Shown: positions 21,092 to 29,730 of the stretch, piece by piece
Position numbering within the stretch: the stretch's first letter is position 1
Layout of the letters: each line of letters opens with the position of its first letter
The notes under the pieces: model-generated
What the model was told of the DNA's origin: nothing
Databases searched by the model: none
The model's input: the letters and a program-made list of their open reading frames with translations, nothing else
From: Lichenostomus cassidix
Taxonomy: Eukaryota; Chordata; Aves; Passeriformes; Meliphagidae
Length of the DNA: 64,000 nt
Assembly: GCA_008360975.2 (NCBI GenBank)
Contig: CM039210.1
Span: forward strand, 23,645,007-23,709,006
Direction of reading: 5' to 3'
Made by a program: the position numbers and the translations under genes

Positions 21092-21301
21092 CTATTCCTC
21101 GGCAAACATTTTCTCATCGGCGATCCTCTGCCTGCAATTTCTTTTCACATGCCCCGGTTTCTGACAATAAAAACACACAACTTTACTCATATCTCTTCCT
21201 TCCCTTCTCTGGGGGGGGGTGAAACTCTCTCTCAGCCCGCAAGCTCTCAGACCGAAGAAGCTGACTTTCCTTTTCTTGCCTTCTTGCATTTCCTTGTTCA
21301 C
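21092..21301 (-). pseudogene. gag: ERV-C nucleocapsid and gag-pol stop codon
   Basis: Frame shared with pol. It carries one CCHC zinc knuckle (CFYCQKPGHVKRNC) and ends at TAG 21,092-21,094, followed by GGCTGTCAGGGG, much like the readthrough context of murine leukaemia virus. Pol follows in the same frame. The main gag frame reaches this region in another phase; the shift is at the G9 run 21,211-21,219. Confidence 0.88.
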
Positions 21302-22829
21302 TCCTCACCACCGCGGCCATCACTCTGGCTTGCCTTTTATAACTTTCCTCTTCCCTTCTCACATACACTTTCTGTGCCTCCCTTAACAATTCATCTAACC
21401 CTCTCTCTTGCCAGTTTTCTAACTTCTCCAATTTTCTCCGAATGTCAGGCCATCCCTTTGACACAAACTGCACTTTTAAAAGGGTTTGGCCTGCCGGATT
21501 ATCAGGATCTATTCCAGAATATAATTGCAAGTTTTTCCTTAGCCTTTCCAACCAGGTGGTTGGATCCTCATCCTTCCTTTGATTCTCATTAGAGGCTTTG
21601 TGCATATTTTGCCCTCTAGGCACAGCCTCCTTTATTCCTTGAATTATAATAGCTCTCAAGTCCTGCATGTTAGCCCGATCTTGTGGGTTTTGATTGTCCC
21701 AATTGGGCCTTTGCAAAGGCCACTTTATATCACCCATGGGACCCTGTGGGTGCTGGTTTTCCCAAATACGCATGCCTGCGATTCGGATCATGCGTCTCTC
21801 TTCTATGGTGAAAAGTATCCCCAAAATTGATTGTAACTCATCCCATGTATAGAGACTATGACCTAGGAATTGATCCACTCGCTCTGCTACCCCAAGTGGA
21901 TCTTCTAAAAGATGCCCCATATCTTTTTTAAATTCATGGACATCCATGGAGTTCAGAGGAACTTCTACATACCCTATGCCAGGTACCTGGCCACGCCCCT
22001 CTTGGTTTACCATCCCCATAGCCACTTCCCTTAGAGGGTATAAATTTTGAGCTCTGCTCCGGGTAATCGGACCCTGCAGAGTGTTGACCTCATAGTCAGA
22101 TAAGGGACTTTCCCGTTTCCCAGGAGACGATGGCTCAGCACCTCCCCCCGGAGTCAGGCTGTCTCCCTCTCCTCGGGCTGACGGAGCTATACCCCCCTTT
22201 TCCTGATGTAACAAAGCCGCACCTCCCCCCTCCCGCTGTGGTGGGGGAGTTCCTCCCGCCTCCCGCTGTGGTGGAGCTGCAGGAGGTGGTGGTGCCGCAC
22301 CTCCCCCTCTTCGGACTAACGGATCTACACCCCCTCCTTCCTGATGTAACAAAGCCGCACCTTCCCCCTCCCGCTGTGGTGGGGGAGTTCCTCCCGCCTC
22401 CCGCTGTGGTGGAGCTGCAGGAGGTGGTGGTGCGTATGGTGGGGGTGTATCAACAAGTTTCTTTCTTTTGTCTTTTCTTTGGAGCACAAACACTCCCACC
22501 CCCCTCTCGTAAGGGAGCCAAAGAGCCGCATAGTCGCTCTCCTCTGGGTTAAATGGTCTTTTGCTGTTAACCCAGAGATTTAGGGCTTGACATAGAGATT
22601 CCTCGTCAGATCCAAAGACCGGCCAATATAAGGAGTCTGCCCTAATCTGTCTTCCTCCCCAAATTGCTACACAATAGTTAATCATTTTATTTTTACTCTT
22701 CCCCTGGGTCCGGGGATCATCAGCCCAATATTTCAGCTGTATGCCTAACGGACTGTCAGGGGGAATCCCTGGGAGTCTCCCATTTTTTTTCTTCATGGAG
22801 GCAGAAGGCTTGCTGTCCCTCTGTCCCAT
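21183..22829 (-). CDS. gag: ERV-C gag: matrix, PPPY linker, capsid
   Basis: I choose the ATG at 22,827-22,829 (MGQRDSK) because Gly2 gives a myristoylation signal as in gammaretroviral matrix; the frame is open 35 codons further upstream. Order: matrix, a late-domain motif PPPY, a Pro/Gly-rich linker containing a 46-residue tandem repeat, then capsid with the conserved region TTWLERLRKNLQLYSGIDPD and a charged helix. Gag forms the particle at the plasma membrane. The frame ends at 21,183, out of phase with the zinc knuckle, because of the G9 run at 21,211-21,219. Confidence 0.92.
   Translation of the reverse strand: MGQRDSKPSASMKKKNGRLPGIPPDSPLGIQLKYWADDPRTQGKSKNKMINYCVAIWGGRQIRADSLYWPVFGSDEESLCQALNLWVNSKRPFNPEESDYAALWLPYERGVGVFVLQRKDKRKKLVDTPPPYAPPPPAAPPQREAGGTPPPQREGEGAALLHQEGGGVDPLVRRGGGAAPPPPAAPPQREAGGTPPPQREGGGAALLHQEKGGIAPSARGEGDSLTPGGGAEPSSPGKRESPLSDYEVNTLQGPITRSRAQNLYPLREVAMGMVNQEGRGQVPGIGYVEVPLNSMDVHEFKKDMGHLLEDPLGVAERVDQFLGHSLYTWDELQSILGILFTIEERRMIRIAGMRIWENQHPQGPMGDIKWPLQRPNWDNQNPQDRANMQDLRAIIIQGIKEAVPRGQNMHKASNENQRKDEDPTTWLERLRKNLQLYSGIDPDNPAGQTLLKVQFVSKGWPDIRRKLEKLENWQERGLDELLREAQKVYVRREEESYKRQARVMAAVVRSEQGNARRQEKESQLLRSESLRAEREFHPPPEKGRKRYE
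22203..22439 (-). repeat. 138-bp tandem duplication in the ERV-C gag linker
   Basis: CTGATGTAACAAAGCCGCAC starts at 22,203 and again at 22,341, and the following bases repeat with few changes. The unit is 138 bp, 46 codons, so frame is kept. It encodes a Pro/Gly/Gln-rich segment downstream of PPPY. The second unit is partial. Confidence 0.9.
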
Positions 22830-23208
22830 CTTCCGGAGTGCCCTCACACGCACCAACAACACAACACTCGCTTTCTCTCGGTCGTGACCTGACCCCTCGC
22901 GGGGAACAGGAACTGCACTACTGGAGAGTCCCAATCACTTCATCCGCATATGGACGTCTCACACGCTGCACTCCGGGAAAACCACCCCAACCACCCACGC
23001 CGTGTGTGTCTCTGTATCTCAACCGATACTCACACTCCGCTGTCCGGCGTCTTGTGGTCTTCTGTGCACGGAATTTCAGGGGCCTTGAACCCTTGGCTGA
23101 TATCCGAAATTTGGGTTCGTCGGTTAGGGGTGCCAGTGGAGTGTCCCCTCCAGGCCGTCAAATCACGACGGGGCGCCTCCCTTTGGGGAACTCCAGAGGA
23201 ATTTCCCT
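22830..23208 (-). other. ERV-C 5' leader
   Basis: Untranslated leader between the primer site and the gag start; the packaging signal and major splice donor would lie here. I cannot point to a single donor with confidence. Confidence 0.7.
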
Positions 23209-23226
23209 ATCCGAGTCGCGGCACCA
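23209..23226 (-). promoter_or_regulatory. ERV-C primer-binding site, tRNA-His-like
   Basis: The minus strand reads TGGTGCCGCGACTCGGAT five bases inside the 5' LTR. It fits the tRNA-His complement, as used by HERV-H, with one mismatch (GCG for GTG). Confidence 0.8.
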
Positions 23227-23231
23227 AAATT

Positions 23232-23814
23232 TGTTATCAATTTGGCCTCATTATCCAATCAGAGACGTAGATCCAATTAAAAAAAAAAATTTATTAATTA
23301 AAAGCAAGCGGATATCAGTCAAGTCAGCGCTGGACGGGCAGAGATTCAAGCATATCTCTATGCACCGCGCCGCTGGCCCCCAGAGAACTGAATTTTATAA
23401 CCCTTTAGTACCCCACTCCCCCCGTATGTCTTGATTGGCGTCTCTTCATGAATCCTTGATTGGCTGTTGAGACGTCTTAGGCTGGTGTGCTCTGCGTTGG
23501 GTGATGGTTACTGGGCCTCCTGGGATGGTCTCTCCGTGGGGGTTGCACAGGGGGAGGTTTTTATGGACCCCTGAACCACATTCCTTTTGTATCTGCCTCA
23601 TAGGGGCTGCACAGGGGGAGGTTTTTTATGGCCCCTGAGCCAAATTCCTTTGTATCTGCCTCATGGGGGTTGGGCAGGGTTCCTAACAAGATTCGTTTTT
23701 ATAACAGCAAAAAAAGAAAGAAAGAAAAAAAAGAAAAATAAAAGGAAAGGCAATTTTAAGACTTATCACCTTTTTCAAACAGTTCGTGAACTAAACTGAT
23801 TGTAATTTATTACA
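23232..23814 (-). repeat. ERV-C 5' LTR
   Basis: 583 bp, partner of 14,139-14,719. I see one substitution (TGTATC here, TGTATT there, in the plus-strand reading) and length changes in A runs near 23,280 and 23,708-23,730. Minus-strand TATAAAA lies near 23,395-23,400 and AATAAA near 23,290. Confidence 0.95.
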
Positions 23815-23819
23815 CACCT

Positions 23820-24240
23820 GAGCTAGAGAACATGGCATTGAGTGAGTGTACCACATTCCTTATCACGCACCTGCTGCTGGCAAAGTGAAGCGATGCAATA
23901 GTCTGCTAAAAACCACCTTAAAAGCTTTAGGTGAGGGGACTTTTAAAAGTTAAGAACAACATTTAGCCAAGGCCACCTGGCTAGTTAACACCCAAAGTTC
24001 CACCAACCGAGCTGACCCTGCTCAATCTGAACCCCTGCAAACAGCAGACGAAAATAAAGTTCCAGTAGTACACATGAGAGACATGCTAGGAAAAACTGTT
24101 TAGATTAATTCTACCTCAAGCAAAGACAAACCCACCCGTGGAATTGTTTTCGCTCAAGGTCCAAGGTGTACCTGGTAGGTGATGCAAAAAGATAGAGAAG
24201 CACGATGCATACCTCAGAGAGACCTTAGTTAGAGTTGAAT
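23820..24240 (+). pseudogene. pol: ERVL-B pol: integrase C-terminal end
   Basis: Continues the integrase after ERV-C. It matches ERVL-G 46,840-47,270 through the catalytic Glu region, the segment before GGCCACCTGG and the C-terminal domain. Many plus-strand G-to-A changes are seen, for example TTTAGATT for TTTGGATT and GATAGAGAAGC for GATGGAGAAAC. No env follows. Bases 24,241-24,375 are an AT-rich spacer ending in a purine-rich tract before the LTR. Confidence 0.85.
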
Positions 24241-24375
24241 TGTCCATAACACTGTGCCTATATCCATATCTGTATGTATATATGTATATAATTAGAATAA
24301 TACATGTGTGTATATAATCTAAATGTTTAAGCTCAATGTAACATGTTAGAATGGGAAAAAATTCGGAGTAGATTA

Positions 24376-25279
24376 TGTCGAGAGTTGAGAATTTCTTCCC
24401 ATTTCTGTTACCAAGCAACAAATTGTCCGATTTTCAGAGTGATCAAGCCTTTTGTAAAAGACAATGGCTAGGTTTTGGGCAAGGCAAAGTAAGAGAGAGC
24501 CGACCCTGAGAAGGCTCTCTTGTAGTTCAGACGCTAAGAGTAGAAGCTGCTGGCCCTTTGCTTTCCAGCTGCTACCAGAAAAAAATCCAACGGTGCCCTG
24601 CTTCTCTTCCCTCCTGGCTGGGTGAGCTTTGATTCAACTTTTTTTTTCTCCTCACGGGGAAGGGCGCGTTTCCCCCCCCCGAGCTGCGTTCCCTCGTAGC
24701 TCCTGCTGAGAGAGAGTCCAGCTGCCTCTGCTGCCTGCCCCCGCCCTCTGCCGCGCGAGACAGCAGCGTCTGCTGTGACTGCGGAGATTCTCGCTGGCCG
24801 GAGAGAGAGAAAGAGCGCCCGCTCCTGCTGCCCTGTTCCCTCACTGCCCTGAGCTGTTCCTGCTGCGCTGCGTGTTTCTCACCCCGTCCGCCATTGCAGT
24901 TGCCGGACAGTGACCTGACCCTGCGCCACAGCGCCACCTGCAACCGCTCGGGAGTCATCGCACCTGACCTGGCCGGCCAAGAGCTCAACAGCGCCCCTGC
25001 TGCTTGCAACCGTGATTACACCACACGAGAGAAAGCTCAGCAGCTCACAAGTTATCTGCTATTAGTTTTCTAGTTCTAGTTGCGGTTGCTATTATTGTTA
25101 TTGTTTGTTTATAGATACTAATAAAGAACTGATACTCCTTTTTCCCATACCTTTGCCTAAAAGCCCTTGATTTACAAAATTAAATAATTCAGAAAAAAGA
25201 GGAGAAAAAAAATCACATCCTCTGCTCTAAAAGAAGGTTCAGCCTCTCTTGGCAAACACCTGTCTTTCAAACCAAGACA
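24376..25279 (+). repeat. ERVL-B 3' LTR, G-to-A changed
   Basis: 904 bp. Compared with the 5' LTR it reads TGTCGAGAG for TGTCGGGGG, TAAGAGAGAGCC for TAAGGGAGAGCC, CCTGAGAAGG for CCTGGGAAGG, GTAGTTCAGACG for GTGGTTCGGACG and similar. Nearly all differences are A here for G there. Confidence 0.93.
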
Positions 25280-25284
25280 AACAT

Positions 25285-25338
25285 AAATCATAAATTGGAT
25301 AAAGGCAGGGAGTTATACGGGGCCAATCCACTGCAGCA
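25285..25338 (-). repeat. ERV-A 5' LTR, right piece
   Basis: 54 bp matching 1,503-1,556 of the ERV-A 3' LTR, ending CCACTGCAGCA. It is followed by the ERV-A target duplication GCAAAG (25,339-25,344). It proves that ERVL-B sits within the ERV-A LTR. Confidence 0.92.
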
Positions 25339-25727
25339 GCAAAGGCCTTGCAAGAAAGGCCTTGCCCCCAGGATGGAAGCTGCCTGGCCTCAGCTTGGAA
25401 GTCTGCATCCTAAAGACAAAAACCCCACGTTGCAGCAGAATTCGGGCGGGATGCTGCTCGTGGGACAGGACCCAAGCCAAACAAGTTCGCAGAGGACTGT
25501 CTCTCGTGGGAGGGACCCCATGGCTAAGTAGAGAACCCCTCTCCCTGATGGACTGACTGGAAAAAAAAACCCTTACCCTGCCTCCTGCCTATGCTGTTGG
25601 TTGGAAGGAGGGGGGGGGGTTGAGCAGAAAAACAGCATCTTAAGAGGGAGAGAGGAGAGCAGAGAAAGTGTTTGTAATAGAAGAATTGTGGTGATGAATG
25701 GATTTATGGACTAAAAAATCCCCATAC
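25339..25727 (+). repeat. Repeat X, copy 1, part 2
   Basis: Matches about 62,905-63,365 of X copy 2: AAAGGCCTTGC, GGATGGAAGC, GCCTGGCCTCAGCT, GAGGACTGTCTCTCGTGGGA and CTAAGTAGAGAACC are shared. It ends with CATACC (25,722-25,727), the target duplication of ERV-D. Only short unsupported frames are present. Confidence 0.8.
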
Positions 25728-26134
25728 CTGTGGAAAGCTGGCTTCTAGAGAAGGGACACGCAGATGTAGATAGATTGCTTATTAACAAGCCTCTTCTTAA
25801 CAATAGCCATATTCAGCCAACTATTAATTAGATACCTTCGTCCAATCAGCGATCTAAGGTCACCACGACTTTCTGCAACATAGGAGTCGTGGGGGCCGTC
25901 TAGAATGCGTTAATTGGTAACAGATATGCAGAAATCAGGCACTATAGGTAAACATAGATACATGTTAAGGCAAGTAGCCAAACTTAGGGCGTGGAAGTAT
26001 ATAACCAATAGTATTGTATGATTACAGAATATGCATGAGTTAGTTAACTACACTATAAAATTGTATGCTGTAAATCAATAAACTGAAGCTTGTGGTAAAT
26101 TCATATTGGATTGTCAAGCCTCCGTTTCTCGGCA
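25728..26134 (+). repeat. ERV-D 5' LTR
   Basis: About 407 bp, TGTGGAAAGC to TCTCGGCA. TATAAAA is at 26,054-26,060 and AATAAA at 26,077-26,082, only 16 bases further on. A CCAATCAGCGAT box is near 25,840. Confidence 0.94.
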
Positions 26135-26136
26135 AA

Positions 26137-26155
26137 TGGTGACCCCCGACGTGAT
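26137..26155 (+). promoter_or_regulatory. ERV-D primer-binding site, tRNA-Trp
   Basis: TGGTGACCCCCGACGTGAT, two bases after the LTR. It is the tRNA-Trp site known from avian leukosis viruses with one extra C. Confidence 0.88.
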
Positions 26156-27290
26156 ACGAACAAGGGTCCTGCTCCCCGTCTGGCTGGACCTTTGGGGAAC
26201 AGCGTGGCCACGGCCGAAAATCCAGGCATCTGGCTCCGAAACACCCCGGAGGGTCAAAGCAGTGAGCGCACATACAGGACGACCGTTATCAGGGCGGGAT
26301 CTGGACACTGCCGGACTTGTGAGGTGAAAATCTCGCACCAGAGAGGAAAAGTGGCCGGAAGATCTCTGAGGGTGAAAAAAGTGAGTGCGCAAAGAGACAA
26401 GCCACTTTTGATCTGTTTTATTGCTTTGTAGAAAAGCGGAGGATTAAGGTTAAGGACATAAAGAGTGATTTAATGGCGTTGACAGCATGGGGGTTGGCTA
26501 TGTGTGACGATGAGAAACTGGGGGAAAAAAGCTTAGCAAACCATGGAGTAAAGTCCTAGCTTGCTTACAACATCCTGCAGAGCTGAAACTGGCAAGGGTG
26601 GTACAGAAATTTGCGGTTGCAGAGAGCAGAGAGAAGCTTCAGAGTTGCTGTGCTGCTATTACCATGCAGCTATTAGCTTCAGCAGCCGCGGCGCAGCAGG
26701 GGAAGCCCCCCCGCCAGGGGGGAGGGAGAAGCGTAGCTCTCCCTCGTTGCCAGCGCCAGTGGGGGAAGGGCGTACCGCTGCCGGGAGCCGAGAATACAAA
26801 GTTACTCGATTGCATGAGGGACCTAACCCCGGCGTTATCGATGTGGCAAAAGACTGTTTTTAACATGCAAAAAACCCCGTCAGCCGCGGTTCCCCCCCCC
26901 CCCAGGGGCAGGGAGAATCGTAGCCCTCTATCGCTGCATTGCCGCACAAACAAACCGCGGAAAAAGAACGACAGTTTCTGCCAGATCAGAGCCACCACCC
27001 GCAAAGCCGAAACGCACCGTAATAGCAGCGAAAGCTCAGAGCAGCCGCGCCGCCCAGAAACAGCCCCGCCGCGCGCCATGCAAACTCTGCAATCTGAGAG
27101 GGAAACGGAAGTTACTCCGACCTCGGTTTCCTGTCAACTGAAGCAGAAGGCGGAAGTCGCAGCAGGCACCCTGATGGGCGGTGCCGCTGGCTGTCCCTGC
27201 CCCTTTCACCGCCTCCTGCCCACTGGAACTATCACTAACACCGACACTGGGATCGCCCCTCTGTGAATGACTCCAGCAAACACTAACTGT
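26156..27290 (+). pseudogene. gag: ERV-D leader and gag matrix remnant
   Basis: After a 300-base leader, an ATG at about 26,474 opens a short frame that stops within 30 codons. A second frame (26,598-27,266) continues with ELKLARV-like coding just upstream, an Ala/Gln-rich helix and Pro/Arg-rich low-complexity sequence. Position and style fit the matrix and linker of a class II Gag, but I see no capsid or zinc knuckle. The retroviral similarity fades near 27,290, where the AT-rich filler begins. Confidence 0.55.
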
Positions 27291-29730
27291 GCTACGAGAG
27301 ATTATTTTCAAAGCTCCAAAAATCAATTCATAACTGTATTTTCAAAGTACCCTGTCAATTGGTGCAACCAAGTTATGATTTAAACTTGTTTCCAGCTTTT
27401 ACTAATGAGAAATCATTGTAACAACATAATTGTCCTGATGAACCTTAGTTAAAGAAAAGCTAAAATTCCTTGCTAAAGCAATTTTAAAGGTGTTTATCCT
27501 AAGTATATTTTAACAAAGTTAATTTTTGAACTATTTCCTCAAAGCATCATTTATCATTAGGTGCATAATATCTTAGCTTTTAAACCAACTCAGTGTTTTA
27601 AACAAATTCAGTAAACCCTTTTTAAAATAAAGTGAATATTAACTAAACAAAATATAAAGCTAGAGCCATTACCCTTAAATCCTTATATCAAAACATCAAA
27701 TGATTTACAAAAATTATTAAATGCAATTAAATGTGTAAAACTCACCCTAGGCTTTACCCCATGTAAGTTATTTGCAGAAACATCCAAAACTACCACAGTA
27801 AATTTAAAGAAATATTTTTATTTATAAGAGTTGTTTGGGGCAGTTTTTATGTGTGTGTGAGTGTGTCTGTGTATGTGGGTGTGACAGTGCTGTGACAAAC
27901 ATACTATAAATGTTGTTTGGCTTCTAAAGCATTTTTAAATTTGTGGACCAGGCCTATAAGTGAAATTATACTGGATAATTTGGGCTACCTGTTGAGTGCC
28001 ATTAAAATTAAGCTCAAGTAACACCTTGATAAGCTTACCTAAGACAAAAGCTAAGCAGAGTCAAGAGAATAAAAGCACCACAAATTATATTAAATTTTAA
28101 ATTTTGTTAAATTCAAACACTATTAAAGTTAAATGAATTTAGATTTTATTACAGGTATATTATGTTTGTTATTTGACATTTCATTAAGCTTAAATTCAAT
28201 TAACACCAAGTTCAACTGTTACTCAATATTTGTTGTTTTAAGTTCCATTAATTTTAAATTCTATTAAGTTTGAATTCAATTATAGTTAAGTTTCTTAAGT
28301 GTTGCTCAATTTACTATTTATTAATTTTTAAGTTTTAGTAATTTTATGTCCCATTAAGTTCTATTAAGATTGAGTTCTGTTCACTTCCAGTGGCATTAAC
28401 TTTGAGTTTTGACAAGTTTGTTTTTGCTATGTTGTGTTCATTTGAAGAACACAAGTTTTTGCTGCCAAAGCCTTGAACAAAAACTGAATTTTGTTACAGT
28501 GTTGCCTAAAGATAGTATTTGTGTGTATGTGAGAATATTGCAGGCCTGCTGAAAGTGTTGTTTGCTTTTGAGTGTTTTAATTTGTAGATGAAACCTGTAA
28601 CTGCTGAGAGTGTGGTTTTTGATTTTGAGAGTTTTGATGTGTGAATGAAACCTAAGAGCAAAGTTCTACTGAATAGTTAAATTTCCTGTTAAATGTCTTT
28701 AGTTAAGTATAAATTCTGTTAAAATTAAGTATTATTAGATGTAAATTTTGATAAGTTTTAAATTCTGTTAAGGTTAAAATTCTGTTAAGTTTTAAATTCT
28801 GTTAGAGTTAAGTTCTTAAAGTGATATCAACTTTGAATTCCATTATAGTTAAGTCCTATTTGTTAGTTTTAAATCAAATTTATTAAGATCAAGCTTTATT
28901 TTAAGTTTTAAAATTGTTAGTTTATATTGTTGTTCACAAAAGCCTTGCAGTTTCATCTTCCTTGGTTACGGTCAGATGATAGGGTCCACTGTTTTCAAGT
29001 GTTTCACCTCACCTTATATGATTATCTACCAGGGTGGTAACATGATAAAACACTCTCCTTATTGGTATTAATCAAAGCTTGTTTATCAGATGCTCTAAGA
29101 AAACCCTCCCAGTTAAGGCCTGGGGCTCTGGCCAAGCCCTAATCCTGACTGGTTGGGAAGTATGCCACCAAACCCAGGTGTTTCTGCACCAAAAATGTGA
29201 TCGAGTCACCTTGACTGGCTGATTTGGACTTGTGAAAGCTGAACCCTCTTCCAGGTAAACTTGGAATCCTTGCCCGGGAAAGGTTCTCCAAGCCCTGCCT
29301 GTGGAATGAGGTTCCCAGCAATTGCAGTCCCTGGGAGATAGCAGAGTAGTTAAACAATTGAGGATGTATTTTCTTAAATAAGCTTATTGTTTCAGTCCAT
29401 GTATTGTTACACCTTTGTGTCATTTTCATCTTCTTATAGAAAGAAACACATCTTGCCAAAAACAAAACGGGGGGAGTATAACCCCTCAAGCAATTAGACA
29501 ATGCAATACTTATGCTAAAACTTTATGTATAGAAAAATGTAATTTCGCTTTTTAGAACAGTTATTGTTACTGTACTGATGATTCTAGATGTGTTGTTAAG
29601 GTCATTATGTGAATTCATCAACCTTAGCTTGCCTAATCTCTGTTGTTGTAGCATAGATTCCAGTGCAGCACAAAACAAATTTGTGGGTTACTCTAGACAA
29701 CTTGACAGAGCAAAACATAATTTGTCTCCC
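27291..29730. other. AT-rich filler inside ERV-D
   Basis: No long reading frame and no retroviral motif. About 27,960-28,920 is a degenerate array of words such as TTAAGTT, AAATTCTGTTAA and TTTAAATTC. Two stretches (about 27,900-27,960 and 28,550-28,620) repeat a theme starting GTTGTTTG and ending near CCTGTAA or CCTATAA. From 28,960 to 29,500 it is ordinary mixed sequence. It takes the place of gag capsid, nucleocapsid, protease and the start of RT. Origin unknown. Confidence 0.7.

Larger units (their letters stand above)
14139..23814 (-). mobile_element. ERV-C: young gammaretrovirus-type provirus, minus strand
   Basis: Full provirus LTR-gag-pro-pol-env-LTR of 9,676 bp with a 5-bp duplication CACCT (14,134-14,138 and 23,815-23,819). 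LTRs of 581 and 583 bp differ by one clear substitution plus one- or two-base differences in A runs. The primer site is tRNA-His-like. Gag-pol is joined by a TAG stop, and Env has CWLC and CX6CC motifs, all as in gammaretroviruses. Visible coding breaks sit in a G9 run (gag end) and a T6 run (env). It is the youngest insertion in the left nest because it lies inside ERVL-B, which lies inside ERV-A. Confidence 0.95.
8514..25279 (+). mobile_element. ERVL-B: class III (ERVL) provirus in the ERV-A LTR
   Basis: 904-bp LTRs (8,514-9,417 and 24,376-25,279), a tRNA-Lys1,2 type primer site, gag and pol of ERVL type and no env. The 5-bp duplication AACAT flanks it. ERV-C (14,139-23,814) is inserted in its integrase, so net length is about 7.1 kb. 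Gag is largely open but pol and the 3' LTR are riddled with G-to-A changes, many turning Trp TGG codons into TAG. Confidence 0.93.
1043..25338 (-). mobile_element. ERV-A: class II ERV, minus strand, interrupted
   Basis: Provirus with two LTRs (1,043-1,556 and 8,053-8,513 plus 25,285-25,338), gag, protease and pol on the minus strand, and no recognisable env. The class II (alpha/beta-like) assignment rests on the capsid, the single visible CCHC knuckle and the RT and integrase style. The 6-bp duplication GCAAAG flanks it at 1,037-1,042 and 25,339-25,344. Its 5' LTR was split by ERVL-B, so net ERV-A DNA is about 7.5 kb. It also holds solo LTRs at 2,829-3,090 and 5,797-6,140. Several percent LTR divergence and many stops and frameshifts make it one of the older proviruses here. 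Confidence 0.88.

Noticed and set aside
27960..28920. CRISPR array or satellite in the AT-rich repeats
   Set aside because: Units are degenerate, unevenly spaced and without constant repeats and variable spacers; this is vertebrate DNA.
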